The notes under the pieces were generated by a model. The model worked only from the letters and a program-made list of their open reading frames with translations, had not been told where the DNA came from and made no database searches. Source: Hyphomicrobiales bacterium (GTDB lineage Bacteria; Pseudomonadota; Alphaproteobacteria; Rhizobiales; Rhizobiaceae). Taken from it: a stretch of DNA of 64,000 bases. Positions 1-8,846 of the stretch are shown here, piece by piece. Both the position numbers and the translations under genes were made by a program. The first letter of the stretch is position 1. Each line of letters starts with the position of its first letter. Location: contig UBZT01000007.1 in assembly GCA_900470155.1 (NCBI GenBank), positions 62,001 through 126,000 on the forward strand. The letters are read 5' to 3'.

Positions 1-345
1 TCGCAGCAGTTTGCTTAGGGCCGCCATCTTTCGATTGATGGTGGCGTTGCTGTTACCGCGCTTGCGCAATTTGCCAATCAATTGATCGAGCATCTCCTGG
101 GAAAAGGTGGAGAAGCCCGGGATATCCAACATGTCATGAAGTTCGGCGATGAAATTGGTGACATTGTATTTGTGGCTGCCGTTGAGCCAGAGAATGTCGC
201 CATATTTTGCGAACAGGGCACGCAGCGACGTGTCGCGAACTTCGAAAAGCTTGTTCGCGGTGCTGTACTGATAATGAACGGAATAGGAGGGCACTTCGAC
301 GGCTGTGTCGAATGCCTCGCTTTTTTCCGATATCATGTTGTTCAC
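1..345 (-). CDS. Tyrosine recombinase / site-specific integrase, N-terminal part (runs off the window)
   Basis: The minus-strand frame stays open from the left edge of the window up to a GTG at 345-343, preceded at 7 nt by GAGG; an ATG three codons further in (336-334) is the alternative start. The visible ~115 residues resemble the SAM-like core-binding (N-terminal) domain of phage-type integrases, with the typical segment RKRGNSNATINRKMAALSKL just before the edge. The catalytic Arg-His-Arg-Tyr half lies outside the window, so activity cannot be judged. The gene points away from the tRNA-Ser at 1.9 kb and is separated from it by a porin gene, so it is not in the usual integrase-next-to-tRNA arrangement. 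The family call is by motif only. Confidence 0.6.
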   Translation of the reverse strand, partial: MNNMISEKSEAFDTAVEVPSYSVHYQYSTANKLFEVRDTSLRALFAKYGDILWLNGSHKYNVTNFIAELHDMLDIPGFSTFSQEMLDQLIGKLRKRGNSNATINRKMAALSKLLR

Positions 346-389
346 GCCATGGCCTCATACGATCCGGCCAGCGCCATGCGGGCCTCACG

Positions 390-414
390 AGATCGAATAT
401 CGTTATACATTATA
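390..414 (-). promoter_or_regulatory. Possible promoter of the integrase gene
   Basis: On the minus strand a perfect TATAAT hexamer (complement of 409-414) lies about 65 nt upstream of the integrase start. No convincing -35 hexamer is present at the right spacing, so this is only a weak candidate. The rest of 346-564 shows no gene. Confidence 0.25.
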
Positions 415-564
415 AAAAGTATAGCTCATAATTGCGCGGAAGCACGGATGGTGGAGTTTTTCCTCAAGAAACGGTGCCGGCCGGCAACAGTCGTCACAAC
501 TGGCCAGCATTTGACATTTCAGAACCTGTATTCGGCAAAACCACGTTTTTAGCGGGTTTTGCGT

Positions 565-590
565 GAGATCCGGCCCGAAGGCCGGATCTC
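565..590 (-). terminator. Strong hairpin after the first porin gene
   Basis: A perfect 11-bp inverted repeat (GAGATCCGGCC / GGCCGGATCTC) with a CGAA tetraloop begins 20 nt beyond the porin stop codon. It lacks a U-tract on either side. It therefore may act as an mRNA 3' end or processing stem rather than a canonical intrinsic terminator. Confidence 0.6.
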
Positions 591-610
591 GTATCGATCC
601 GAAGATCGAA

Positions 611-1648
611 TTAGAACGAGCGCTGCAGACGGACGAAGCCGTCCCAGACGCCATCATCAGCTGCGTCTTCGTCGAAGTAGTTGACGGCAACCTTGGCAGT
701 CAGGCCCTGGGCGATTTTGTAATCGAGGGTCAGACCGGCCTTCCAGGCGTCGTTGCTGGAATCGAAGTCGTCAGCCGAAACGAGGCCGTAGCTGTCCCAG
801 TACTGAACGCCAGGCGTCAGGGTGAACTTTTCGCTCAGCTTGACGGCGTATTCAGCAGCAACGGTCCACTCGGAAACGTCGTAGTAGGCGTTTGCGCCGG
901 TCGAGTAGATGGCGGCGAGGCCGAACGTGCCCGGACCAACATCAGCCAGCAGCTTTGCGCGGATCGCGCCATTTTCAGCCGCGAAGTCGTAGGAGCCGAG
1001 AAGTTCTGCGGTGACAACGCCGAAGGTCGCAGCGATCTGGCCTTCGATGCCGAGGTTGTCGTTGTCGTCGTAGAAGGTGTCGAAGTCGCCGGAATAGGTC
1101 TTCGTCAGTTCGTCAAGGAAGACGCCAGCCGAGAACGCATCGGCAGTGTACTGGTAGCCGACCGAGTTGATGCGGTTCGAACCGAGGTCATCGGTTTCGC
1201 CCGAGAGATCGTTATCCCAGTAGTTGTACATGTAGCCGACCTTGAAGCCGCCGACAGTGATGTAGGCTTCGTCGATCTCGAGGTCGTTGCCCGAGCCGTT
1301 GTCGGTGCCGTCGCTTTCAGCCCAGGTGCGGACTGCGATGTAGGAGCCAACGGTGCCGAGTTCGGAATCGCTCTTGGCTTCGAAGTTGATCTTGGCGCGG
1401 GTACGGGCGTTCCAGTCGAGATCTTCATTGTCGTCTTCCGAGAACTGGGTCTCGAAGCGAACATAACCGCTGATCTTGAGGCAGGTTTCCGAACCCGGGA
1501 TGTAGAAGTAGCCGGTGCCGAAAGCGTCGCAAACGCGAACGTATTCCATCGGCTCTGGCTCAGCAGCAACGATAGCGTCGGCAGCCTGGGCGCCAGATAC
1601 TACAGCGAGAGCTGCAGCGGAGCCGAGAAGAAGGCTCTTGATGTTCAT
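611..1648 (-). CDS. Outer-membrane porin, Porin_2 (RopA/Omp2b-like) family, copy 1
   Basis: A 345-residue general porin of the alphaproteobacterial Porin_2 family, expected to form trimeric beta-barrel channels in the outer membrane. Residues 1-22 are a signal peptide ending in AQA; the mature protein starts ADAIVAAEPEP. The N-terminal signature with two cysteines (C40, C56) around DAFGTGYFYIPG is present, and the chain ends in VRLQRSF, the terminal aromatic expected of barrel proteins. The start is fixed by GGAGGTC 6 nt upstream of the ATG; a longer frame reading further upstream has no such signal. The first ~51 codons and the ribosome binding site are DNA-identical to the divergent copy at 2594-3580, while the rest has diverged strongly. 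Confidence 0.93.
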   Translation of the reverse strand: MNIKSLLLGSAAALAVVSGAQAADAIVAAEPEPMEYVRVCDAFGTGYFYIPGSETCLKISGYVRFETQFSEDDNEDLDWNARTRAKINFEAKSDSELGTVGSYIAVRTWAESDGTDNGSGNDLEIDEAYITVGGFKVGYMYNYWDNDLSGETDDLGSNRINSVGYQYTADAFSAGVFLDELTKTYSGDFDTFYDDNDNLGIEGQIAATFGVVTAELLGSYDFAAENGAIRAKLLADVGPGTFGLAAIYSTGANAYYDVSEWTVAAEYAVKLSEKFTLTPGVQYWDSYGLVSADDFDSSNDAWKAGLTLDYKIAQGLTAKVAVNYFDEDAADDGVWDGFVRLQRSF

Positions 1649-1664
1649 TATTGACCTCCAGTCA
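1494..1664 (-). repeat. Inverted repeat arm A (171 bp), shared 5' end of the porin genes
   Basis: This 171-bp stretch is the exact reverse complement of 2578-2748. It holds the ribosome binding site, start codon, signal peptide and about 51 codons of porin copy 1. The two arms are separated by 913 bp containing the tRNA-Ser gene and both porin upstream regions. Identity stops abruptly at both ends, which points to gene conversion or recent duplication rather than slow divergence. Confidence 0.97.
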
Positions 1665-1852
1665 GTTATAGACCGGAGCACTGCGGATATATTGCTATTA
1701 TCGTTTTAAATCATATGGATAAGCGAAAATTGTCGCGGCGGTCGTCGGGAGCGGTGCCGCCAATCGCGCCAGAATGGCCTCGGATTGGCCGTCGCCAGCT
1801 CACGTACGGGAATCGCCATGCGAAGACGCAGCTCGAGGGCGAGTGCAGGAGC

Positions 1853-1866
1853 AAATTCCGGAATTT
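1853..1866. other. 14-bp perfect palindrome just downstream of the tRNA
   Basis: AAATTCCGGAATTT lies 15 nt beyond the tRNA 3' end, on the side toward porin copy 1. It could be a protein-binding site in the porin upstream region or part of the tRNA 3' processing region. It is too short and loop-less for an ordinary terminator. Confidence 0.4.
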
Positions 1867-1881
1867 TGACATTGGGTTGAA

Positions 1882-1972
1882 TGGCGGAGAGGATGGGATT
1901 CGAACCCACGATACGCTTTTGACGTATACTCCCTTAGCAGGGGAGCGCCTTCGACCACTCGGCCACCTCTCC
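1882..1972 (-). tRNA. tRNA-Ser (anticodon GCT)
   Basis: The minus strand folds into a class II tRNA of 91 nt. The acceptor stem is GGAGAGG / CCTCTCC, followed by discriminator G and an encoded CCA. The anticodon arm is CTCCC-CTGCTAA-GGGAG, giving anticodon GCT for AGC/AGU serine codons. A long variable arm and the TTCGAAT T-loop are present. Transcription runs toward porin copy 1, whose start lies about 230 nt downstream, so read-through could contribute to that gene. Confidence 0.97.
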
Positions 1973-1983
1973 GGTGCGGCCTG

Positions 1984-2011
1984 ATTATGTGCTTGAATCG
2001 GCGATTGCAAG
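1984..2011 (-). promoter_or_regulatory. Promoter of tRNA-Ser
   Basis: On the minus strand CTTGCA (complement of 2006-2011) and CATAAT (complement of 1984-1989) are spaced 16 bp apart. They end about 11 nt before the mature tRNA 5' end, as expected for an alphaproteobacterial sigma-70-type promoter. Confidence 0.6.
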
Positions 2012-2577
2012 GGTTTTTCGCAATCCTGCACATTTTACCTTATGGAGCCGGCAAATTTCAGGGAATCGCCGGCGCCGGGCTACGGGCGACCGCGGCGATT
2101 CCCGAATCGCGAGGCTTTTCAATGATCGATTCTGTTCTCAAAGATCGAAAATGGCGGTCGCCCACGGCGCTTCACTCAACATATCGGTCCCTATATAGAG
2201 TGAGCGCTTGTCACCGCTGCCCGCAAAAAGCGTTTGGCCATAGGGGATTTCGCCCATTTCGGTTGGAAACAAATCCTGGTTTTAACCGCCAGTGTTTCTG
2301 AGGCCAGTCGCTAAGTGCCCATTTCCTAAGGGCTTTCTTAACGAAGTGTAAAGTTTTAATGATCCCTGGACACGGTTTTGTGTCCTTTGAGCAACAGCGC
2401 AGACGGAAGGGTCCCCCGTTTCCATTCTTTCCGGTGATTGGTGATTGCATGACGGGCGGCGTTTTGTATTTTCAACTTCGGAAGCGAGGCGGTGGATCGT
2501 CCGTCTTCTGAGAAACCGACGGGGATGGGGCAGGAACTGCTGTCCTTCAGCCAATTTGGCCAGACCCATACGAAACT
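2012..2577. other. Non-coding region upstream of porin copy 2
   Basis: About 570 bp without a credible gene: the open frames here lack ribosome binding sites and coding-type third positions. It must carry the promoter and long 5' leader of porin copy 2, but I could not pick a -35/-10 pair with confidence. It forms part of the segment that would flip if the two porin repeat arms recombined. Confidence 0.6.
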
Positions 2578-2748
2578 TGACTGGAGGTCAATAATGAACA
2601 TCAAGAGCCTTCTTCTCGGCTCCGCTGCAGCTCTCGCTGTAGTATCTGGCGCCCAGGCTGCCGACGCTATCGTTGCTGCTGAGCCAGAGCCGATGGAATA
2701 CGTTCGCGTTTGCGACGCTTTCGGCACCGGCTACTTCTACATCCCGGG
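2578..2748 (+). repeat. Inverted repeat arm B (171 bp), shared 5' end of the porin genes
   Basis: Exact reverse complement of 1494-1664. It covers the ribosome binding site, start codon, signal peptide and N-terminal signature of porin copy 2. Confidence 0.97.
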
Positions 2749-3580
2749 CACCGAAACCTGCCTCCAGATCGGTGGTTGGGTTCGTGCGCAGGTCGACTTC
2801 GGACCGAACGCTGACTCGAATTCTGGCAACGACTACGACATGCGCGCCGCTGCTCTGATCACGGTCGACGCAAAGTCGGACACCGAACTCGGCGTTCTGC
2901 AGTCCTTCATCGCTCTCGAAAGCGACATCAGCGTTGATGGCGCTGAGCAGGGCTTCTACGCTGACGAAGCTTACCTCGCTCTCGGCGGCTTCAAGGCTGG
3001 CTGGTTCTACAGCTGGTGGGACCTTGGTATCGCTGGCGAAACCGATGGTCTCGGCAACGACACCGAATTCGTCTCGTTCGCATACACCTACACAGCTGAT
3101 GCATTCTCGATCGGCGTTTCGGTTGACGAACTCAACGGCACTGCTGTCAACACCGACATCGGCCTTGCTGGTACCGTAACCGCGACCTTCGGTCCGGCTT
3201 CGATCGCCATCCTCGGCGGTTATGACTTCGACGTAGAAGAAGGCGCTGTTCGCGCTATCGGTTCGGCTGACATCGGCCCGGGCACTTTCTACCTCGCCGG
3301 CATCTACTCGTCTGACCCGAGCGCCTACTACGACGACGCTGAATGGTCGGTTGCTGCTTCCTACGCCTTCAAGGCAACGGACAAGCTGACTGTTACCCCG
3401 GGCATCCAGTACTGGGATAACCTCGAAGCTGGCGGCGCATACGTCGGTGGCGACAAGCTGAAGTACGGCATCACGCTGGACTACAAGCCTGTTGAAAACC
3501 TGCTTGCTCGCGTTTCGCTTCAGTACGACGACGTAACCGACAACCCGTACGGTTACTTCCGCCTGCAGCGCGCATTCTAA
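2594..3580 (+). CDS. Outer-membrane porin, Porin_2 (RopA/Omp2b-like) family, copy 2
   Basis: A 328-residue porin, 17 residues shorter than the divergent copy at 611-1648 but of the same Porin_2 family. It has the same 22-residue signal peptide, the same Cys pair (C40, C56) and a C-terminal FRLQRAF with terminal Phe. The start ATG has GGAGGTC 6 nt upstream, identical to copy 1. Downstream of residue ~52 the proteins differ through the barrel, with best agreement in the last strands (TLDYK and FRLQR segments). The codons are strongly biased, as expected of an abundant envelope protein. A U-tailed terminator follows directly. Confidence 0.93.
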   Translation: MNIKSLLLGSAAALAVVSGAQAADAIVAAEPEPMEYVRVCDAFGTGYFYIPGTETCLQIGGWVRAQVDFGPNADSNSGNDYDMRAAALITVDAKSDTELGVLQSFIALESDISVDGAEQGFYADEAYLALGGFKAGWFYSWWDLGIAGETDGLGNDTEFVSFAYTYTADAFSIGVSVDELNGTAVNTDIGLAGTVTATFGPASIAILGGYDFDVEEGAVRAIGSADIGPGTFYLAGIYSSDPSAYYDDAEWSVAASYAFKATDKLTVTPGIQYWDNLEAGGAYVGGDKLKYGITLDYKPVENLLARVSLQYDDVTDNPYGYFRLQRAF

Positions 3581-3603
3581 TTCAATCTACAGATTGGATA
3601 GGG

Positions 3604-3630
3604 AAAGCCCGGCCTTGTGCCGGGCTTTTT
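3604..3630 (+). terminator. Rho-independent terminator of porin copy 2
   Basis: A 10-bp stem AAAGCCCGGC / GCCGGGCTTT with a 5-nt loop is followed by further T residues. It starts 24 nt after the porin stop codon. The complementary strand could also serve the converging hydrolase gene, though its T-run is short. Confidence 0.9.
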
Positions 3631-3700
3631 CCGTTTGGCGACATTGGGGTAATGGAACGCGCAGACTCTCTCATTTGAACTGCCGCGAGCCTAGTCTTGT

Positions 3701-4582
3701 TTAAATGTTCTTGTTGAGAAAGCCGGCGATCTGTTCGGGCAGGGGCCCCAGATCCAGCAGCGGCGCGTGGCCTTGGCCGCTGGCGGTAACAGCAAGCAGA
3801 CGCGGATGCCGCTCACCCATTAAATCCACCGTTTCGGAAGACAACAGCCGCGAATGCTCCCCCCGGATCACCATCACCGGAAGAGCCGCCAACAACGCAA
3901 ACTGCGGCCAGAGATCTGCAAGCGGTTGATTGAAGTCCGCCGCGCGGAACTGGATACCGATTTCCGGATCGTAGTCGGTGACAATCACGGCTTCGGTCTC
4001 CCGGTAGATCGCCGAGGCAAGCCCCTGCCAATCTTCATCGGACAGGGCCGGGAATTCGGCCCCATGCGTCTCTTTCAGGACGAACGCCGCCTCGGCAAAG
4101 GTCTGGAGGCGACGTCGACTGCCGAGATAGGCCTGGATCTGGCGCAGTCCTTCGATCTCGAGGACAGGGCCGATATCGTTGAGGACAACGCTCGCGATCC
4201 GATCGAGATGGGTCATCGCCAGCACATGCAGGATCAGTCCGCCGCGCGATGTGCCGATGAAATGTGCCCTCTCGATCGCCAACTGGTCGAGCACGGCCAC
4301 CACATCCATGGCTTCGACCGGGATCGTGTAACGCGTAGGCTCCGGGTCGCGGTCTGACAGGCCACGCCCACGCGAGGTTATGCTGATCACCTTGAAGTCG
4401 TATGGCGGGCTAGACAGCAAGCGGGCAATGGCTTCGAAATCGCGGCCGTTGCGGGTCAAGCCCGGCAGGCAGACGACGGGCAGGCCGGAATTTTCACGGC
4501 CGTGAACCCGCACATGAAGCTTGAGGCCATCCGGGACGCTGATGAAGTGATCTTCGATGCCGTTGGTCACAGGGTCAGGCAT
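3701..4582 (-). CDS. Alpha/beta-hydrolase fold protein
   Basis: A 293-residue cytoplasmic protein without a signal peptide. The nucleophile elbow GTSRG places the catalytic serine at S112, the catalytic histidine is probably H272 in GQGHAPL, and an oxyanion-type LPGLTRNG lies at 39-46. In the usual acid motif (RGxxSDxLS) the aspartate is replaced, reading RGEHSRLLS at 240-248, so the third triad member is uncertain. The start is supported by GGAGG five nt upstream of the ATG. The substrate cannot be told from the sequence; esterase, lactonase and haloperoxidase-like enzymes share this fold. It stands alone, 59 bp downstream of the transglycosylase gene on the same strand. Confidence 0.85.
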   Translation of the reverse strand: MPDPVTNGIEDHFISVPDGLKLHVRVHGRENSGLPVVCLPGLTRNGRDFEAIARLLSSPPYDFKVISITSRGRGLSDRDPEPTRYTIPVEAMDVVAVLDQLAIERAHFIGTSRGGLILHVLAMTHLDRIASVVLNDIGPVLEIEGLRQIQAYLGSRRRLQTFAEAAFVLKETHGAEFPALSDEDWQGLASAIYRETEAVIVTDYDPEIGIQFRAADFNQPLADLWPQFALLAALPVMVIRGEHSRLLSSETVDLMGERHPRLLAVTASGQGHAPLLDLGPLPEQIAGFLNKNI

Positions 4583-4641
4583 TTAGTCCTCCGCTGAGTA
4601 TTGCTGGAAGACACGCTAGCGAAGATCTTCAGTGCCGTCGA

Positions 4642-6726
4642 TCAGCGACCGAAGCGAAGGTCGTGAACGATGTCAGTCTCCTGGCCGAGCCGGCTCTTGT
4701 AGACCTGATAGTTCTCCATCACCCGCTGCACATAGTTGCGCGTCTCGGGGAAGGGGATGCGTTCGATCCAGTCGACGACCTCGTCGATCGACTTGCCGCG
4801 CGGGTCGCCGTAGCGCGCAATCCATTCCGGCACTTTGCGGGGGCCGGCATTGTAGGCAATGAAGGTCATGATGTAGGAGCCGCCGAACGTGTCGATCTGC
4901 TCGCCAAGATAATGCGCGCCAAGCGTGGCGTTGAAACCCGGATCCGTGGTCAGCTTGGCCGGTGCATAGGCAATCCCGTGCCGGGCAGCGACCCCTTTGG
5001 CGGTCGATGGCAAAAGTTGCAGCAGTCCGCGCGCATTCGCCGGCGAAACAGCGGCCGGATTGAAAGCGCTCTCCTGGCGGGCAATGGCATAGGCCAGCGC
5101 CTTGCCGGAGCCGGCAATGTTGGCCGAGGAGGGAATGACGCCGATCGGGAAGGCAAGCGCCGGCACATTGATGCCGCGGGCATAGGCCGTCTTGCCGATC
5201 TGCAGCGAGAGCTGGTGCCCGCCTTCCGACTTTTCCGCGCGTGAACTGAGCAAAGCCAGCTCGCCGGGATTGTCGAGCTGTTCGGCAAGCGCCCGGTACA
5301 GGCTTTGCGCCCGCCAGCCATGACCGGCGGCCTCATAGCGCGATATGGCCTGAACCGCTTCGCGCGACGTAAACAGGTCGCGCTCGGCGGGTGATGGAGC
5401 CGGATACGGTATCCTGATCGCACCCATCTGCACCCGCGCGCTGGCAAGCTGGCCATAGAAGGTGCTTGGATGTTGGGCTGCACGATTGAAGTAGTCGCGC
5501 GCCTTGTCGTCGCCGGCGGCTTCCGCCGCGCGGCCAAGCCAATACCAGCCACGCGAGGCGGAAAGCGGTCGGTTTGATACTTCCAGGATCCGTTGGAAAT
5601 GCTTCGAGGCGGTCTTCGGGTCGTTCAGATAGCGCAAGGCATACCAGCCGGCATGAAACTCGGCATCCGCCATGTCCGCGGTCTCGTCGGCCGCATGATG
5701 CGCGGTGACCTGGTAGGCGGCACGGTATTTGCCAAGATCTGCAAGCCCACGTGCGACGATCCGCTGCTCGTTCCACCATTCGCCGGTGTTGATGAGCTTG
5801 GCTTTGTCGCGCGGCATCTGTTCGAGAAGCTTTGCAGCGTCTTCGTATTTGTCCTGTCGGCGCAGGTTCTCGATGCGAATGAAGAGATAGGCAGGGTCGG
5901 ACTCCCAGCGGCTGTCGACTGCCTTGATCAGGGCGGCGGTGTTGCCGGATTTCTGGATCAGCGCTGCCCAGGCATTGTAAAGCGATTGTGCCTCGCCGAG
6001 CGCCGAGAAGCGCTTGGCCTGGCTCGCGCGACCGCGATACATCAGATAGTCCATGCGCGCCTTGTGGTCGGCCGGGCGCAGCAGAGAAGTGAACTCGCCG
6101 AGAATCCTGTCTTCCGTCGGCTTGTCCAGGCCGTCCTCGTGCCAGAGCTTGCGGATCACCTTGGCTGCTTGCGTGGTATTGCCGATCGCAAGATGCGCTC
6201 GCGCAAGCAGCATCGCGCCCTCGGTCGTCTCGGCTTCGGAATTTCCGAATGCGGCAAGAACACCTTTCGGGTTTGGATTTTCTCTGTAGAGCGCCCGTTC
6301 TGAATTGGCGCGGAACGATTTCAGTCCCGGCCAGCCCTTCAACTCACGCTGCGCCGTGGCGATTTCGCTGGAGGATACGTCCCGCAACCCCGACATGGCG
6401 ATCGACCAGGTCAGCATATGGCGATCGAGGCCAACGGTCATCCGGTTACGAATCGAAAGTGCTTTGGTACCATCTTTGTCCGTCAGCGCGTCGAGACCGG
6501 CTTTCAGCAGCGGGTTGACCTGTGCAGCGGGCGAGGATGTCTTGGGAATGGTGCCGGTCGTCTCGAAGGACGGCGGTTCGGCTTTCATCGGCGCAAAGCC
6601 CAGCGGTTTTTCCGCCGGAACCGGAACGCCTGCCGGGACGTCGGAAAGGGCGGCGGCATTCTGCACGCCAATGATCCCGGCAATGCCGAGCCCCAGGGCC
6701 GAAACAAAAAGAGACGACTTTCTCAT
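4642..6726 (-). CDS. slt: Soluble lytic murein transglycosylase (SLT family)
   Basis: A 694-residue periplasmic enzyme cleaving the MurNAc-GlcNAc bond of peptidoglycan with 1,6-anhydro product formation. A signal peptide occupies roughly residues 1-26. A long alpha-helical, TPR-like region fills residues ~60-530, as in the doughnut-shaped Slt70 superhelix. The C-terminal SLT domain begins near 545, with the catalytic glutamate in ARQESAF (E552), then ARGLLQLLPSTA and AYNAGP, all family hallmarks. Length is close to Slt70 relatives. The gene is divergent from dapA, with 219 bp between them. The assignment to the family is firm; its role in wall recycling versus machine assembly is open. Confidence 0.92.
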   Translation of the reverse strand: MRKSSLFVSALGLGIAGIIGVQNAAALSDVPAGVPVPAEKPLGFAPMKAEPPSFETTGTIPKTSSPAAQVNPLLKAGLDALTDKDGTKALSIRNRMTVGLDRHMLTWSIAMSGLRDVSSSEIATAQRELKGWPGLKSFRANSERALYRENPNPKGVLAAFGNSEAETTEGAMLLARAHLAIGNTTQAAKVIRKLWHEDGLDKPTEDRILGEFTSLLRPADHKARMDYLMYRGRASQAKRFSALGEAQSLYNAWAALIQKSGNTAALIKAVDSRWESDPAYLFIRIENLRRQDKYEDAAKLLEQMPRDKAKLINTGEWWNEQRIVARGLADLGKYRAAYQVTAHHAADETADMADAEFHAGWYALRYLNDPKTASKHFQRILEVSNRPLSASRGWYWLGRAAEAAGDDKARDYFNRAAQHPSTFYGQLASARVQMGAIRIPYPAPSPAERDLFTSREAVQAISRYEAAGHGWRAQSLYRALAEQLDNPGELALLSSRAEKSEGGHQLSLQIGKTAYARGINVPALAFPIGVIPSSANIAGSGKALAYAIARQESAFNPAAVSPANARGLLQLLPSTAKGVAARHGIAYAPAKLTTDPGFNATLGAHYLGEQIDTFGGSYIMTFIAYNAGPRKVPEWIARYGDPRGKSIDEVVDWIERIPFPETRNYVQRVMENYQVYKSRLGQETDIVHDLRFGR

Positions 6727-6945
6727 CTACACACCAGACCTATATGCGCCACCCCTTCAGTAAGGCGAAACCTTGCTTAACAAGTCCTTAACCTGGGCGA
6801 TCACATTCCGTCGATCAGCCCGTTGAAACTATCACAAAAGCACGCGACATGCGCTTGTCGCACCCGAAGGCGCGAAGTAATGTGCCCCCGATTTAAATAG
6901 AGAATGCGGCCGAAGCGTGGATATCGGCCCTGAGGAGTTCAGTGC

Positions 6946-7830
6946 ATGTTTCAGGGATCAATTCCCGCTCTCGTTACCCCCTTCACCGAAGCGGGTACTG
7001 TTGATGAAGCCGCTTTCGCCGCCCATGTCGAGTGGCAGATCGCCGAAGGCTCATCCGGTCTGGTGCCGGTCGGCACGACGGGTGAATCGCCGACACTCTC
7101 CCATGCCGAGCACAAACGTGTCGTCGAACTCTGTATTGAGGTAGCCGCCAAGCGCGTGCCGGTGATTGCCGGTGCAGGCTCCAACAACACCAGGGAAGCG
7201 ATCGATCTCGCGCAGCACGCTGAAAAGGCCGGCGCAAACGCCCTGCTGGTCGTTACGCCCTATTACAACAAGCCGACGCAGAAGGGCCTGATCGGCCATT
7301 ATGCGGCGATCGCCGAGGCCGTCTCGCTGCCCATCATCATCTATAACATTCCTGGTCGTTCGGTGGTCGACATGACGCCCGAGACCATGGGGGCGCTTGC
7401 CAAGGCACACAAGAACATTGTCGGCGTGAAAGACGCGACCGGCAAGATCGAACGCGTCTCCGAGCAGCGCATCACCTGCGGCGCGGATTTCATCCAGCTG
7501 TCCGGCGAAGATGCGACGGCGCTCGGCTTCAACGCCCATGGTGGCGTCGGCTGCATTTCGGTGACCGCCAATGTCGCGCCACGCCTGTCGGCCGAATTCC
7601 AGGCAGCAATGTTGGCTGGCGACTACGCCAAGGCGCTGGACTATCAGGACCGGCTGATGCCGCTGCACAAGGCGATCTTCATGGAGCCGGGTCTTTGCGG
7701 AGCGAAATATGCGCTCAATCGCCTCGGCCGGATGAGCCGCACGGTGCGCCTGCCGCTTCTGCCGACGCTGGAAGGTGCAACCGAAGTTGCAATCGACGCG
7801 GCGCTGAAGCATGCCGGCCTGCTGAACTGA
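6946..7830 (+). CDS. dapA: 4-hydroxy-tetrahydrodipicolinate synthase
   Basis: A 294-residue DapA catalysing condensation of pyruvate with aspartate semialdehyde, the first committed step of lysine and diaminopimelate synthesis. The Schiff-base lysine is K162 in GVKDATG. The catalytic triad residues are T44/T45 in PVGTTGE, Y107 in PYYNKP and Y133 in IIYNIPGR, at the same numbering as the E. coli enzyme for Y133. The start ATG has GAGGAG about 8 nt upstream. It is followed after 133 bp by smpB on the same strand. A possible -35/-10 pair (CTTGTC, GTAATG) lies near 6855-6890 but is weak. Confidence 0.97.
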   Translation: MFQGSIPALVTPFTEAGTVDEAAFAAHVEWQIAEGSSGLVPVGTTGESPTLSHAEHKRVVELCIEVAAKRVPVIAGAGSNNTREAIDLAQHAEKAGANALLVVTPYYNKPTQKGLIGHYAAIAEAVSLPIIIYNIPGRSVVDMTPETMGALAKAHKNIVGVKDATGKIERVSEQRITCGADFIQLSGEDATALGFNAHGGVGCISVTANVAPRLSAEFQAAMLAGDYAKALDYQDRLMPLHKAIFMEPGLCGAKYALNRLGRMSRTVRLPLLPTLEGATEVAIDAALKHAGLLN

Positions 7831-7837
7831 GATAGTC

Positions 7838-7867
7838 GGCGCCGGGGCAAGACACTCGGCGCCTTTT
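7838..7867 (+). terminator. Possible weak terminator after dapA
   Basis: GGCGCC at 7838-7843 can pair with GGCGCC at 7858-7863 across a 14-nt loop, followed by TTTT. The stem is only 6 bp, so termination may be partial and some smpB transcription may come from dapA. Confidence 0.4.
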
Positions 7868-7963
7868 CTTCCCGGTCTCTCTATACTACATAGAGGCACA
7901 GACATCAGGAACGGGAGCCCGCCGTCCACAATAACAAAAGCATCGGGCGGATCGGAATTCACC

Positions 7964-8443
7964 ATGGCACCCAGAGGCAGCCAGCGCACCATCAACAAGA
8001 TCGTCGCGGAAAACCGCAAGGCGCGCTTCAACTATGAGATCATTGATACCTATGAGGCCGGTCTGGTTCTGACCGGCACCGAGGTCAAGGCTCTGCGCGA
8101 AGGCAAGGCCAATATCGCCGAATCCTACGCCTCCGACGAAGGCAACGAGATCTGGCTGATCAATTCCCATCTGCCGGAATATCTGCAGGCCAACCGCTTC
8201 AATCACGAGCCGCGCCGCCGCCGCAAGCTCTTGCTGTCGAAGCGCGAGATCAACCGTCTGCGCAATTCGATCAACCGTGAAGGCATGACGCTGGTGCCGT
8301 TGAAGATCTACTTCAACGAAAAGGGCAGGGCAAAGCTCGAACTGGCACTCGCCAAGGGCAAGAAGCTGCATGACAAGCGCGAGACCGAGAAGGAACGCGA
8401 CTGGAACCGGCAGAAGAGCCGTCTGTTGAAGACGGGCGGTTGA
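7964..8443 (+). CDS. smpB: SsrA-binding protein SmpB
   Basis: A 159-residue tmRNA-binding protein needed for trans-translation, the rescue of stalled ribosomes. The OB-fold signature [14 protein letters not shown] is present at about residues 38-51. The basic C-terminal tail ([19 protein letters not shown]) is the part that mimics an anticodon arm in the A site and becomes helical in the ribosome. Length is typical for alphaproteobacteria. No tmRNA gene is visible in the flanking intergenic regions, so ssrA lies elsewhere. Confidence 0.97.
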   Translation: MAPRGSQRTINKIVAENRKARFNYEIIDTYEAGLVLTGTEVKALREGKANIAESYASDEGNEIWLINSHLPEYLQANRFNHEPRRRRKLLLSKREINRLRNSINREGMTLVPLKIYFNEKGRAKLELALAKGKKLHDKRETEKERDWNRQKSRLLKTGG

Positions 8444-8465
8444 TCGGTAAAAGCGCGCATCGCAG

Positions 8466-8846
8466 CTAAAGGTTACCGTCGGTGAATTTGTCTTCGAGGC
8501 AATGTTTGCGCTGGAAAAGCGCCGGAAACCTGCGGGATTTGCCCCTTCTTGCCGTTTCGCAACCAGACCATCCATTCGCGCTGGAGCGGAAAGGCAGACT
8601 ATCCCGGTCGGTAATCTCCTGTTCGGCGCAGGCTTCGAAAACCATATCGGCCACACGCTGCGCGGCGACCTGCCTCTCGATCCCGGTGGTTTCAGCGAGG
8701 CAGAATTGATGTTTGCCCATGGCAGCGCGCATTTCGCCAGCAAAGATGGGCGCAACTGCCGGCGATCATTTCCCCACCCTGACCAGGGGCCAGGATCAAC
8801 GGGACGCCATGGGCAGGATGATGCTCTGGCAGGGTGCGCAGCCGAT
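8466..8846 (-). pseudogene. Possible frameshifted remnant of an unidentified gene
   Basis: The 423 bp between smpB and ada contain no intact gene with a good start. On the minus strand, however, two adjacent frames look coding by their GC-rich third positions. One reads from about 8856 to 8768 (containing HPAHGVPLILAPGQGGEMIA). The other continues from about 8768 down to a stop at 8466 (containing APIFAGEMRAAMGKHQFCLA). Joining them needs one frameshift near 8768. The product is not recognised. A short intact start (ATG 8732) also exists but lacks a ribosome binding site. This could equally be chance composition. Confidence 0.3.

Noticed and set aside
563..1654. Long open frame on the plus strand opposite porin copy 1
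   Set aside because: It mirrors the porin gene codon for codon, has no ribosome binding site, and the porin has signal peptide, family motif and a strong start. It is an antisense shadow.
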